Positions 40,901-50,170 of a stretch of DNA of 64,000 nt are shown here, one piece after another; positions within the stretch are counted from its first letter, which is position 1, and every line of letters starts with the position of its first letter. Source of the stretch: CAVQBJ01 sp963819075 (lineage in GTDB: Bacteria > Actinomycetota > Thermoleophilia > Solirubrobacterales > Solirubrobacteraceae); the NCBI GenBank assembly GCA_963819075.1, contig CAWFUP010000004.1, forward strand, positions 248,001-312,000, written 5' to 3'. Made by a program: the position numbers and the translations under genes. The notes under the pieces were generated by a model that worked only from the letters and a program-made list of their open reading frames with translations, had not been told where the DNA came from and did not search any database.

Positions 40901-42196
40901 TCACGCCTCCAAGGCGCCCGCGGCGCCGAGCAGCTGCCCCACAAGGTAGATCGAGCCGGTCGCGAGCACCACCCCACCCCCCGGCTGGCCGCGTGCCCAG
41001 GCCCGGGCGGCCCGCAGCGCGCGGGCGGGGTCGGCGTCGCACTGGGGATCGACGAAGCCGGCCTGAAGGGCGAGCGACTGCAGCGTCGGCGGTGGCAGCG
41101 CGCGCGGGCTATCGGGCGCGGTGACCCACAGCCGATCGCAGTGCGGCCGCAGCGCGGCGAGCATGGCCGAGGCGTCCTTGTCGTCGAGGATCCCGACCAC
41201 GGCGGCGAGCGGGCGGCCCTCACGGAGGTCGGGAATCGACTCGACGAGCGCGGCGAAGCTGGCCGGATTGTGCGCACCGTCGAAGACCGTCGGCGGGTCG
41301 GCGCCGACGAGCTGGAAGCGACCGGGGACGAGCGTCGCCGCGGCGGCGTCGCGCACCGCGTCCACAAGCAGCGGGCGCCCGATCGCGGTCAGGTACGCCC
41401 GAGCGGCCTCGACGGCGAGCCCGAAGTTCGCGCGCTGGAAGCGTCCCTGGGCGTGCAGCGCCGGGACGCCCGTTCCGGCCGGGTACGGCGCGCGCACCAC
41501 CCGCGTGCCGAGGTCGGCGGCCACCTCGCGCGCATACGCCTCGATCTCCTCTTCCAGCTGGGAGCCAAGGACCAGCGTGCTGCCGGGACTGACGACGGCC
41601 AGCTTCTCGCGCGCGATGTCGGCGAGCGTCGGGCCGAGCCAGCGCGTGTGCTCCAGACCGACGTTGGTGAGCACGGTGACCGGTGCGTCGACGACGCTCG
41701 TCGCGTCGTAGCGACCGCCGAGGCCCGCCTCGATCACCGCGACCTGCACCCCCCGGTCGGCCAGCAGCACGAAGGCGGCCGCGGTGAGCACCTCGAACTG
41801 AGTCACGCGGTCCCCCTCGTCGAGCGTCCGATTGACGCGCTCCATCGCCCACGCGGCCCGTCCGACCGCGTCGGCGAACGCCTCGGCGTCGACGTCGCGC
41901 TCATCGATCTGGATCCGCTCGGTGTAGGAGGTGAGGTGCGGCGAGAGGTAGGCACCGGTCCGCAGCCCGTGGCGCTCGAGGATCGCGGCGATGAAGCGCG
42001 TCGTCGAGGACTTGCCGTTGGTCCCGACGACGTGCACCGCGGCGAAGCGCTCGTGGGGCATGTCCAGCACGGTCATCAGGCGGCGGATGCGGTCCAAACC
42101 AAAGCGCATCCCGAACAGGTCCATCGACCGCAGGAAGCGCTCGGCCTGCGCCGGCGACCACTGGCGCCGGGCGTCCCGGCGCCCGGCGCGGCTCAC
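40901..42196 (-). CDS. folC: Folylpolyglutamate/dihydrofolate synthase
   Basis: Mur-ligase-fold enzyme adding glutamate to folates. 431 residues: MRFGLDRIRRLM, P-loop HVVGTNGKSSTTRF, LSPHLTSYTERI, EAGLGGRYDATSVV, TNVGLEHTRWLG, FDGAHNPAS. The GTG overlaps the valS stop (GTGA) with a strong GGAGGGG Shine-Dalgarno, so it is coupled to valS as in many bacteria. Confidence 0.95.
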   Translation of the reverse strand: MSRAGRRDARRQWSPAQAERFLRSMDLFGMRFGLDRIRRLMTVLDMPHERFAAVHVVGTNGKSSTTRFIAAILERHGLRTGAYLSPHLTSYTERIQIDERDVDAEAFADAVGRAAWAMERVNRTLDEGDRVTQFEVLTAAAFVLLADRGVQVAVIEAGLGGRYDATSVVDAPVTVLTNVGLEHTRWLGPTLADIAREKLAVVSPGSTLVLGSQLEEEIEAYAREVAADLGTRVVRAPYPAGTGVPALHAQGRFQRANFGLAVEAARAYLTAIGRPLLVDAVRDAAAATLVPGRFQLVGADPPTVFDGAHNPASFAALVESIPDLREGRPLAAVVGILDDKDASAMLAALRPHCDRLWVTAPDSPRALPPPTLQSLALQAGFVDPQCDADPARALRAARAWARGQPGGGVVLATGSIYLVGQLLGAAGALEA

Positions 42197-44793
42197 AACC
42201 CCTCCAGCTCGTCGCGCAGGCGCGCGAGCTTCTCGCGCTCGGCCGCCACGACGTCCGCCGGCGCCTTGTCGACGAAGCCGGGATTTGAGAGCTTGCCCTC
42301 GGCGCGCTTGACCTCCGCCTCCAGCTCGGCGCGGCGCTTGTCCGTGCGCCGCTCGGCGGCCTGGAGGTCGACCCCTTCGACGGGTAGCACCTCGACCGTC
42401 GCGCCGGGGATCGGCACCGTGGCGATCGGCTCCGCCTCCGACCCGCCGGTGAACTCGACCCGGGCCAGGCGGGCGATCGCCTCGACCACGGGCGCGTACT
42501 CCGCCGCGTCGAGCCGCACGGGCACGATGAGCTTCGGACGCAGCTCGGCGCCGTCGCGCCAGCCGCGCAACGCCGTGATCGCCGCGATCGCCCGTCCGAT
42601 CGCCTCCTCGGCCTGCGGGTCGATCCGCGCAGGGTCGCTCACTGGGTAGCGAGCTCCGGCGAGCAGGCCCTGGCCGCCGAGCGCTGACCACAGCTCCTCG
42701 GTAACGAACGGAATGATCGGGTGCGCGAGCGCCACCGTCGCGCGGAGCACGTGCACGAGCGTCGCCGACAGCGCCGCGCGGTCCTGCGCCGGCGCGGCGT
42801 CGCGCAGTCGCGGCTTGACGAGCTCCAGGTACCAGTCGCACAGCTCACCGTAGACGAAGTCGTACAGGCCGAGCGCGGCGTGGGAGAAGTCGAAGCGCTC
42901 GAGCCGCTCGGCGGTGTCGGCCTCGATGCGGGCCAGGCGCGAGAGGATCCAGCGATCCTCGAGCGTCGACGGCTGCGGCTCGGTATCAGCTGCGGCCTCG
43001 GCCACGTCGGCGCTCGTGAGCACGAAGCGGACGGCGTTGAAGAGCTTGTTGGCGAGCCGCCACCCCTGCTCGACCTTCTCGGCCGAGTAGCGCACGTCCT
43101 GCGAGGAGGACATTGCCAGCAGCCCGAAGCGCACCGCGTCGGCGCCGTGGCGCTCGATCTCGTCGAGCGGATCGATGCCGGTGCCGAGCGACTTGGACAT
43201 GCGCCGGCCGTCGGGCGCCTGGATGACCGAGTGGACGTACACGTCGGAGAACGGGACCTCGCCGGTGAACTCCAGCCCCATCATGATCATCCGCGCCACC
43301 CACAGGAAGATGATGTCGCGGGCCGTCGAGAGCACGTCTGTGGGATAAAAGGCGGCGAGCTCGGGTGTCTGTTGCGGCCAGCCGAGCGTCGCGAACGGCC
43401 ATAGCGCCGAGGAGAACCAGGTGTCGAGCACGTCCTCGTCCTGGCGCAGTGGTCCGCCGCAGGCGCCACAGCGCTCGGGCGGGTCGATCGCGACGTACGT
43501 CTCCTCGCACTCGTCGCAGTAGTAGACCGGCAGGCGGTGGCCCCACCACAGCTGGCGCGAGATGCACCACGGGCGAATCTGCTCCATCCAGTCGAGGTAC
43601 CGGCGGCGCTGGCTGTCGGGCGTGATGCACACGCGGCCGTCCTGCACCGCCTCGATCGCCGGGCGCGCGAGCTCGTCCATGCGCATGAACCACTGCAGCG
43701 AGACGAGCGGCTCGATGCGCTGCCCGGAGCGATGCGAGTAGGGGACCTCATGCGTGTAGGACTCGCGGGCGACGATGCGCCCCTCGGCCTGGAGCGCCGC
43801 GACGACGGCGTCGCGAGCCTCCATGACCTCCAGGCCCTCGTACCCGGGGCCGGCGTCGGCGGTCATGCGCCCGTCCTCGCCGATCACCGACACCTGCTCG
43901 AGGCCGTGGGTGCGCCCGATCTCGAAGTCGTTGGGGTCGTGCGCCGGGGTGATCTTCAGCTGGCCGGTGCCGAAGTCGGTCTTGACGTACTCGTCGGCGA
44001 TGATCGGCAGCTCGCGTCCGACGAGTGGCAGGATCGCCGTGCGCCCGACGAGGTCGCGGTAGCGATCGTCACTCGGATTGACCGCGACGGCGGTGTCGCC
44101 GAGCATCGTCTCCGGACGCACCGTGGCAATCGTGACCGTGCCACCGCCCTGCACGTCGTAGACGATCGAGTAGAGCGTGTCGACCTCCTCGCGCTCCTCG
44201 ACCTCGAGGTCGGAGATCGCCGAGCAGCTGCCGGGGTCCCAGTTGACGAGATACCGGTCGCGATAGATGTACCCCTTGTCGTACAGGGCGACGAACACGC
44301 GCAGCACGGCGTCGTGGTACCCGTCGTCGAGCGTGAAACGCTCGTGCGCGTAGTCGAGCGAGGCGCCGAGGCGTTGGAACTGCTCGGTGATCCGGCCGCC
44401 GTAGTGCTCTCGCCACTCCCACACGCGGGCGATGAATGCGTCGCGCCCGATCTCCTCCTTCGACGTGCCCTCGGCGGCCAGCGCCTTCTCGACCTGCGTC
44501 TGGGTGGCGATCCCGGCGTGGTCGGTGCCGAAGATCCACTTCGTGCGCCGTCCCTGCATGCGCCGCCAGCGGATGAGCGCATCCTGCACCGACCCATTGA
44601 GAGCGTGGCCCATGTGCAGTGTGCCGGTGACGTTCGGCGGGGGAATCGCGATCGAATAGTTCTCCTCGGGCGAGCCCTCGGGCTCGGGTCCGAAGAGGCC
44701 GCTGGCCAGCCAGCGCGCGATGACGCGCGGCTCGACCTCCGCGGGGTCAAAGCGCGTCGCGGGCGGGGATGCTTCGGCGGCCGACTCGGACAT
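42193..44793 (-). CDS. valS: Valyl-tRNA synthetase
   Basis: Class I synthetase charging tRNA-Val, 866 residues. HIGH motif PPPNVTGTLHMGHALNGSVQD, editing domain (about 200-360), zinc-type CDECEETYVA/CGACGGPL knuckles, KMSKS variant GRRMSKSLGTGIDPL, and a C-terminal coiled coil (LEAEVKRAEGKLSNPGF). TAGACT lies 9 nt before the ATG, slightly longer than the leaderless spacing seen elsewhere. Confidence 0.98.
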   Translation of the reverse strand: MSESAAEASPPATRFDPAEVEPRVIARWLASGLFGPEPEGSPEENYSIAIPPPNVTGTLHMGHALNGSVQDALIRWRRMQGRRTKWIFGTDHAGIATQTQVEKALAAEGTSKEEIGRDAFIARVWEWREHYGGRITEQFQRLGASLDYAHERFTLDDGYHDAVLRVFVALYDKGYIYRDRYLVNWDPGSCSAISDLEVEEREEVDTLYSIVYDVQGGGTVTIATVRPETMLGDTAVAVNPSDDRYRDLVGRTAILPLVGRELPIIADEYVKTDFGTGQLKITPAHDPNDFEIGRTHGLEQVSVIGEDGRMTADAGPGYEGLEVMEARDAVVAALQAEGRIVARESYTHEVPYSHRSGQRIEPLVSLQWFMRMDELARPAIEAVQDGRVCITPDSQRRRYLDWMEQIRPWCISRQLWWGHRLPVYYCDECEETYVAIDPPERCGACGGPLRQDEDVLDTWFSSALWPFATLGWPQQTPELAAFYPTDVLSTARDIIFLWVARMIMMGLEFTGEVPFSDVYVHSVIQAPDGRRMSKSLGTGIDPLDEIERHGADAVRFGLLAMSSSQDVRYSAEKVEQGWRLANKLFNAVRFVLTSADVAEAAADTEPQPSTLEDRWILSRLARIEADTAERLERFDFSHAALGLYDFVYGELCDWYLELVKPRLRDAAPAQDRAALSATLVHVLRATVALAHPIIPFVTEELWSALGGQGLLAGARYPVSDPARIDPQAEEAIGRAIAAITALRGWRDGAELRPKLIVPVRLDAAEYAPVVEAIARLARVEFTGGSEAEPIATVPIPGATVEVLPVEGVDLQAAERRTDKRRAELEAEVKRAEGKLSNPGFVDKAPADVVAAEREKLARLRDELEGL

Positions 44794-44829
44794 GGGCGAG
44801 GCAGTCTAGGAGAGTGCGGGCGGCGAGCG

Positions 44830-45477
44830 TCACATGCCGAGGCCGCCGAACCAGGCATAGCGCGCCTGCGAGCGCGTGTACGCCTGCATCGGCTCGACGC
44901 CGCTGCCCTCGACGAGCAGCTCGCTGCCCCCGGGGGCCTCGGCGCGCAGTCGCTCGGCGAGCGACCGGGCCTCGTCCTCGTCGTTGGCGCCGACGACGAG
45001 GTGGCGCCAACGACGCAGCACCGGGACGCCCTCTTCCTCGAGACGCTCGGCGAACTCGCGCGCCTCGTGATGGGAGGGCAGCGTGATGCGCACCTCCCAG
45101 TCCGGTGCTCCGTCGGCCGCGGACTCACGGTCCTCCTCCTCGACGAGCCGCTCGTGCTCGGCCGCGCGCGCCTGGTCAGACTGTGGCAGCGGCGCCGAGG
45201 CGTCCTCCCAGCGCTCCTCCAGCGGATGCCAGCGGGTCACGCGGACCTCGGCCGGCACGCCCGTCTCGGTCAGCGCCCGGCCGAGCGCGGTACGCGCCGC
45301 CTCGGCCGCCTCGGGCGAGTCGGTGTACACGAACACGTCGTCCTCATCGTGGGAGATGGCCGGGCGCCCGAGCGCCGCGCTCGCCTCGTCGCTCAGCTCC
45401 TGCTGCTGCAGGGCGGCGACGACCGCGTCGACCTTGGCGGCCGGCAGGTGGGCGCGCACGCGAAACTCGTCTTGCAC
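44830..45477 (-). CDS. Conserved acidic cytosolic protein, unknown function
   Basis: 215 residues, no signal or membrane segment. Two similar alpha/beta halves: an N-terminal DDVFVYTDSPEAAEAARTALGR unit and a C-terminal WRHLVVGANDEDEARSLAERLR unit (each a beta strand followed by an EAxxxA helix), joined by a charged Glu/Asp-rich linker. It looks like a duplicated ferredoxin-like or SPOR-like module; I cannot name the family. GTG start, probably leaderless. Confidence 0.75.
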   Translation of the reverse strand: MQDEFRVRAHLPAAKVDAVVAALQQQELSDEASAALGRPAISHDEDDVFVYTDSPEAAEAARTALGRALTETGVPAEVRVTRWHPLEERWEDASAPLPQSDQARAAEHERLVEEEDRESAADGAPDWEVRITLPSHHEAREFAERLEEEGVPVLRRWRHLVVGANDEDEARSLAERLRAEAPGGSELLVEGSGVEPMQAYTRSQARYAWFGGLGM

Positions 45478-45484
45478 GCGAGGC

Positions 45485-45490
45485 AGTGTA
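45485..45490 (-). promoter_or_regulatory. -10 box for leaderless gene at 45477
   Basis: TACACT on the leftward strand exactly 7 nt before the GTG. Confidence 0.55.
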
Positions 45491-45497
45491 GGGGCTC

Positions 45498-45531
45498 GCG
45501 GCGGGGCCCGGCGTAATCCGGGCCCCGCCGC
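45498..45531 (-). terminator. Strong hairpin after lipoprotein gene
   Basis: Perfect 14-bp GC stem (45498-45511 with 45518-45531), loop CGTAAT, starting 6 nt after the lipoprotein stop. No U-tract. Lies directly upstream of the next promoter. Confidence 0.65.
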
Positions 45532-45537
45532 GTCCGC

Positions 45538-46023
45538 CTAGGAGGTCTGCGTCTGCGTCGAGGAGCCGCCCGGCTGGTAGTTGGCGGCGCACTTCGTGAG
45601 GCCGAGCTTGTTGGCGATCGACGTCGCCTGATCGGTGAGCGGCTTGGCCTTGGCCACGAGCGCCTGGACCTGCGCGGCGTCACCGGCCTTCGCGGCCGCA
45701 CTCAGCTGCGGGGAGAGCGCGATCGTCTGCTCGAGGTTGCTGATCGCGGTGCGCCAGTCCGCCGCCTGCGCCGACGGCGGCGTGAGCGCCTTCAGCTTGG
45801 CCAGCTCGGCCTGCTCGATCGGAATCTGGGAGTCGAGCGAGGCGGCGGCGGCAGCGCCCGTGTTGCTCGGCGCCGGCAGCGCGTTGATCTGGGCGCCGAA
45901 TTGGGCGCAGATCGCGTTCGCCTCGGAGGTGAAGTTCGACGACGAGCTGCTGCTCGAGCTGCCGCCGCATCCGGCGAGCACGAGCGCGGCGCTCGCGGCG
46001 ACGGCGGGGAGGATCCTGGTCAT
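45538..46023 (-). CDS. Small putative lipoprotein
   Basis: 161 residues. Lipobox LVLAGC-GGS at about residue 19, then a poly-Ser tract, so it is lipid-anchored on the outer membrane face. The mature part is helical and Ala-rich (ANAICAQFGAQINALPAP, QAADWRTAISNLEQTIALSP) with a C-terminal GLTKCAANYQP. A pair of Cys may form a disulfide. Unrecognised family, but the pattern recurs in Actinobacteria. Confidence 0.8.
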   Translation of the reverse strand: MTRILPAVAASAALVLAGCGGSSSSSSSSNFTSEANAICAQFGAQINALPAPSNTGAAAAASLDSQIPIEQAELAKLKALTPPSAQAADWRTAISNLEQTIALSPQLSAAAKAGDAAQVQALVAKAKPLTDQATSIANKLGLTKCAANYQPGGSSTQTQTS

Positions 46024-46032
46024 ATGGCGTTG

Positions 46033-46047
46033 GCTCCTTTCAGGAGC
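46033..46047 (-). promoter_or_regulatory. Hairpin enclosing the lipoprotein Shine-Dalgarno
   Basis: GCTCCT / AGGAGC stem with a 3-nt loop; the 3' arm in the mRNA carries AGGAG, 10 nt before the ATG. Folding would block ribosome binding. Confidence 0.35.
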
Positions 46048-46146
46048 GTTAGTTGAGCGACCCGGGGTGATCGCCGCCCACGGCCCGCAGCGCGAGAAGT
46101 TTGGCGAGGAATGGACGGATCGCTAACGCGACGGGGAGCCGGGAGA

Positions 46147-46383
46147 CTAGCCGCGTTTGCGGCGGAATCCGCGCACGATCGGGAGGAGATCGCGTCCCGC
46201 GGCGCCGACGTCGAGCCTGGCCAGGAGGATCCGCAGCTCCTCGCGCTCGCGGGCGGTGAGGTTCCCCGGCCGGCCGCGGCTGCTGCGCGCGAGCGCGAGG
46301 AAGCGCGCTCGCTCCTGTTCGGAGAGGACGTGCCAGCGCTCGAGCGCGACCACGCCGCCGCGGAGCAAGAGCGCCCACGGCAC
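46147..46383 (-). CDS. Small basic conserved-looking protein
   Basis: 78 residues from a GTG: VPWALLLRGGVVALERWHVLSEQERARFLALARSSRGR... ending in a basic FRRKRG tail. An amphipathic helical protein with no membrane segment. The composition (WxxLSEQERxRFLxLAR) looks like a selected sequence. No Shine-Dalgarno was found; the frame continues upstream, so the start is uncertain. Confidence 0.55.
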   Translation of the reverse strand: MPWALLLRGGVVALERWHVLSEQERARFLALARSSRGRPGNLTAREREELRILLARLDVGAAGRDLLPIVRGFRRKRG

Positions 46384-46409
46384 GGCGCGTAGACGGGAGC
46401 GCTGAGAAC

Positions 46410-46425
46410 GAGCCCCGCGGGGCTC
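46410..46425 (-). terminator. Palindrome after clpX
   Basis: GAGCCCCGCGGGGCTC, a 16-bp perfect palindrome 20 nt past the clpX stop, flanked by AGCGC/GCGCT that can extend the stem. Confidence 0.45.
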
Positions 46426-46445
46426 GAGCTCACGGCGCTTGGGGC

Positions 46446-47720
<1,275 letters not shown>

Positions 47721-47759
47721 TGTCTCTCCTACAGCAGCGAACTCGGTGTATCTCGGACG

Positions 47760-48344
47760 CTAATGCTCCGAGATCACGCGGTCAATGATGCCGTACTCCT
47801 TTGCCTCTTCGGAGCTCATGAAGTAGTCGCGCTCGGTGTCCTTCTTGACCTGCTCGATGTCCTTGCCGGTGTGCTTGGCGATGATCTCGTCCAGGCGCGT
47901 GCGCACGTCGATGATCTCGCGGGCGTGGATCTCGATATCGGTCGCCTGCCCCTGGAAGCTTGAGCTCACCTGGTGGATGAGGATCTTCGCGTTCGGGAGC
48001 GCCATGCGCTTGCCGGCGGCTCCGCCGGCCAGCAGCAGCGCGCCCATCGACATCGCGATGCCGACGCAGATCGTCTGCACATCGGGCTTGATGAACTGCA
48101 TCGTGTCGTAGATGGCCAACCCGGCGTAAACCGAGCCACCCGGAGAGTTGATGTACACCGAGACGTCCTTGTCGGGGTCCTCGGACTCCAGATGCAGCAG
48201 CTGCGCGACGACGAGGTTGGCGATCTGATCGTCCACGGGCGTGCCGAGGAAGATGATGCGCTCGTTGAGCAGGCGGCTGTAGATGTCGAACGCACGCTCA
48301 CCGCGAGACGTCTGCTCGACCACCATGGGGACTAGTGGGCTCAT
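47760..48344 (-). CDS. clpP: ATP-dependent Clp protease proteolytic subunit ClpP
   Basis: Serine protease forming 14-mers. 194 residues starting [26 protein letters not shown]; catalytic Ser in [13 protein letters not shown], His in [10 protein letters not shown], Asp in the [27 protein letters not shown] region. Active; no paralogue in this window. Lies between tig and clpX, the standard order tig-clpP-clpX. Confidence 0.98.
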   Translation of the reverse strand: MSPLVPMVVEQTSRGERAFDIYSRLLNERIIFLGTPVDDQIANLVVAQLLHLESEDPDKDVSVYINSPGGSVYAGLAIYDTMQFIKPDVQTICVGIAMSMGALLLAGGAAGKRMALPNAKILIHQVSSSFQGQATDIEIHAREIIDVRTRLDEIIAKHTGKDIEQVKKDTERDYFMSSEEAKEYGIIDRVISEH

Positions 48345-48553
48345 GATCCTCGCTTTGGTTTCGCTTGCTCGGCTCGATTCCTGCTGACCGCCGCGAGTTC
48401 ACTCGCGACCCGTCCGAGCCGAGCGCGAACGCGTGCCTCCCGGCCTCCTGGCCGAGTCTAGCAATCGGCCCCGTACCGCTGACGGACCCGGCGGACGTGC
48501 GTCGAGCGGTTGGACGCATGGTTACGCAGGCTTGCGTAGCAATGCGCGGCCCG

Positions 48554-48566
48554 GGCCGTTACGGCC
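48554..48566 (-). terminator. Small hairpin at the end of trigger factor gene
   Basis: GGCCGT / ACGGCC with a 1-nt loop, 2 nt after the tig stop. A second small inverted repeat TACGCA-GGCT-TGCGTA lies just downstream. Weak terminator region separating tig from clpP. Confidence 0.3.
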
Positions 48567-48568
48567 AC

Positions 48569-49958
48569 TCAGGAGCCGGGCGTCCACAGGCGCCCGCCCG
48601 ACGCGCCCTCGGCCTTCTCCGGCGTCCACAGCGCCTCGCGCGCCGCGGCCCGCTCGAGCGGGATCGGCTTCGCCGCGTCGGCGATGAGGTCGACCGCCTG
48701 GCGCCCGGCGAGATCCTCGCGCACCTCGTCGAGCCGACCGGACTTCTGCAGGTCGGCGAACAGCTCGGCCGGCTCGACGCCCTCGCGCTCGGCGAGCGGC
48801 TGCAGCGCGGCGATCACGTCGTCGTCGCTCGGGCGCAGCTGCTCGGCGGCGACGACGGCGGCGATCACCGCCTCGCGCTTGAGCGCCTGCTCGGCCTCGG
48901 GCATCGCCTCGGCGAGGATCTCGTCCTCCCCGCGCCCGGCGATCTGTAGGTACGCGTCGCGGGAGATGCCCCGGTGCGAGAGCGAATGCAGCATCTGCTC
49001 CCAGAGTTCGGTCGCGCGCGCCTGCACGAGCGCGCTCGGGCACGTCGACGCTCGCCGTGGCCACCGCCGCGTCGAGCGCCGCCTCGCGAAACTCGGCATC
49101 GACCCGCTTACTCTCGCGCTCGCTCAGACGGGTGCGGATGTCGGCACGCAGCTCGTCCATGTCGTCGAAGCCGTTGTCGATCGCGAAGTCGTCGCCCAGC
49201 TCGGGCAGCTCCTTGTGCTTGACCTCCTTGACGGTCACCGCGAACGACGCCGGCTGTCCCGCGAGCTCCTCGTGGCCGTAGTCGGCGGGGAACGTCAGCT
49301 CGATCGTTCGCTCGTCGCCTGCGCTCGCACCGGTGAGCTGCTCCTCGAAGCCCGGGATGAGCCGGCCCGAGCCGAGCTCGAGCAGCTGGTCGCGCCCCTC
49401 GCCGCCGTCGAAGGGCACGCCGTCGCGCGAGCCGAGGTAGTCGATCACGACGAAGTCGCCGGTCTCGGCCGGGCGCTCCACCGCCTCGAGCTTGGCCAGT
49501 CGCTCGCGCATGCCGTCGATCTCGCGCTCGATGTCGTCATCGGGCACCGTGGCGTCACGCCGGCCGACCTCCAGGCCCTTGTACTCGCCGAGCGTCGCCG
49601 CCGGCCGCACGCCGATCTCGATCGAGAAGCTGAGCGCCTCGCCGTCGGCGGGCGGGTCGCCGAGGTCGAGCTTCGGGTCGCCGACCGGGCTGATGCCGGA
49701 GGTGTCGATCGCATCGCGGTACCAGTCCACGAGCGTGTCGCGGATCGCCTCGTCGAGCACCGCCTCGCGCCCCATGCGCTGGATGACGAGCGCGGGCGGA
49801 ACCTTGCCCTTGCGAAAGCCGGGGATCTTCATGCTGCGACCGAGGTCGCGCGCCTTCTGCTCGACGCGGCGTCGCACCTCCTCGGCGGGCACCTGGGCGT
49901 CCACGCGCACGCGCGATTCGGGCAGCTCGGTGACGGAGGTGGTGACGGTGGCCGGCAT
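48569..49958 (-). pseudogene. tig: Trigger factor, frame broken by one extra base
   Basis: Ribosome-associated chaperone/PPIase. Frame 1 (49958 to about 49040) encodes the ribosome-binding tail with GFRKGKVP and the FKBP-like domain (FVVIDYLGSRDGVPFDGG, LIPGFEEQLTGA, LTFPADYGHEELAG). The C-terminal domain (SALVQARATELWEQMLHSLSHRG... to GRLWTPGS) is in another frame ending at 48569. The switch is at a GGG/CCC run at 49038-49040: removing one base joins both parts. Total 463 residues then, normal length. Because both parts are well preserved, this is a recent mutation or a sequencing error; a programmed +1 shift at CCC is less likely. Confidence 0.85.
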
Positions 49959-49965
49959 CGCGGTG

Positions 49966-49971
49966 ACGATA
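49966..49971 (-). promoter_or_regulatory. -10 box for leaderless tig
   Basis: TATCGT on the leftward strand, 7 nt before the tig ATG. It overlaps the -10 box of the divergent gene at 49984 by two bases. Confidence 0.5.
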
Positions 49972-49975
49972 GCGT
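49970..49975 (+). promoter_or_regulatory. -10 box for leaderless gene at 49984
   Basis: TAGCGT, 8 nt before the GTG. Shares two bases with the opposite -10 box of tig. Confidence 0.45.
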
Positions 49976-49983
49976 GCCGACCC

Positions 49984-50154
49984 GTGAGCGGGTCAGCCGC
50001 CAAGCACGCGCATCGGCTGGAGACGTGGTGGTGGACGGGTCCGGCCGGCCATCTCGTCGCCGGCCTGCTCGACTGGCTGCAGGCGGTCGGCGTGTGGCTC
50101 GCCCACCTGGCGCGTCGCCGCGCCTCGGGAGCGCTGCGGCGGCGCTCGCGGTAG
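49984..50154 (+). CDS. 56-residue Trp-rich small protein
   Basis: Starts GTG and runs MSGSAAKHAHRLETWWWTGP, then a hydrophobic/amphipathic stretch (AGHLVAGLLDWLQAVGVWLAHLA) and an Arg-rich end. Composition (HRLETWWWTGPAGHL) looks conserved and not like noise. Could be a membrane-associated peptide. Divergent from tig with 25 nt between start codons. Unknown function. Confidence 0.55.
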   Translation: MSGSAAKHAHRLETWWWTGPAGHLVAGLLDWLQAVGVWLAHLARRRASGALRRRSR

Positions 50155-50170
50155 CCACCGGGCGGCGCCG

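Noticed and set aside
49038..49040. Programmed +1 frameshift in trigger factor
   Set aside because: A CCC run can slip, but trigger factor is not known to use this and no stop codon or stimulatory element is seen; an insertion or sequencing error is simpler.
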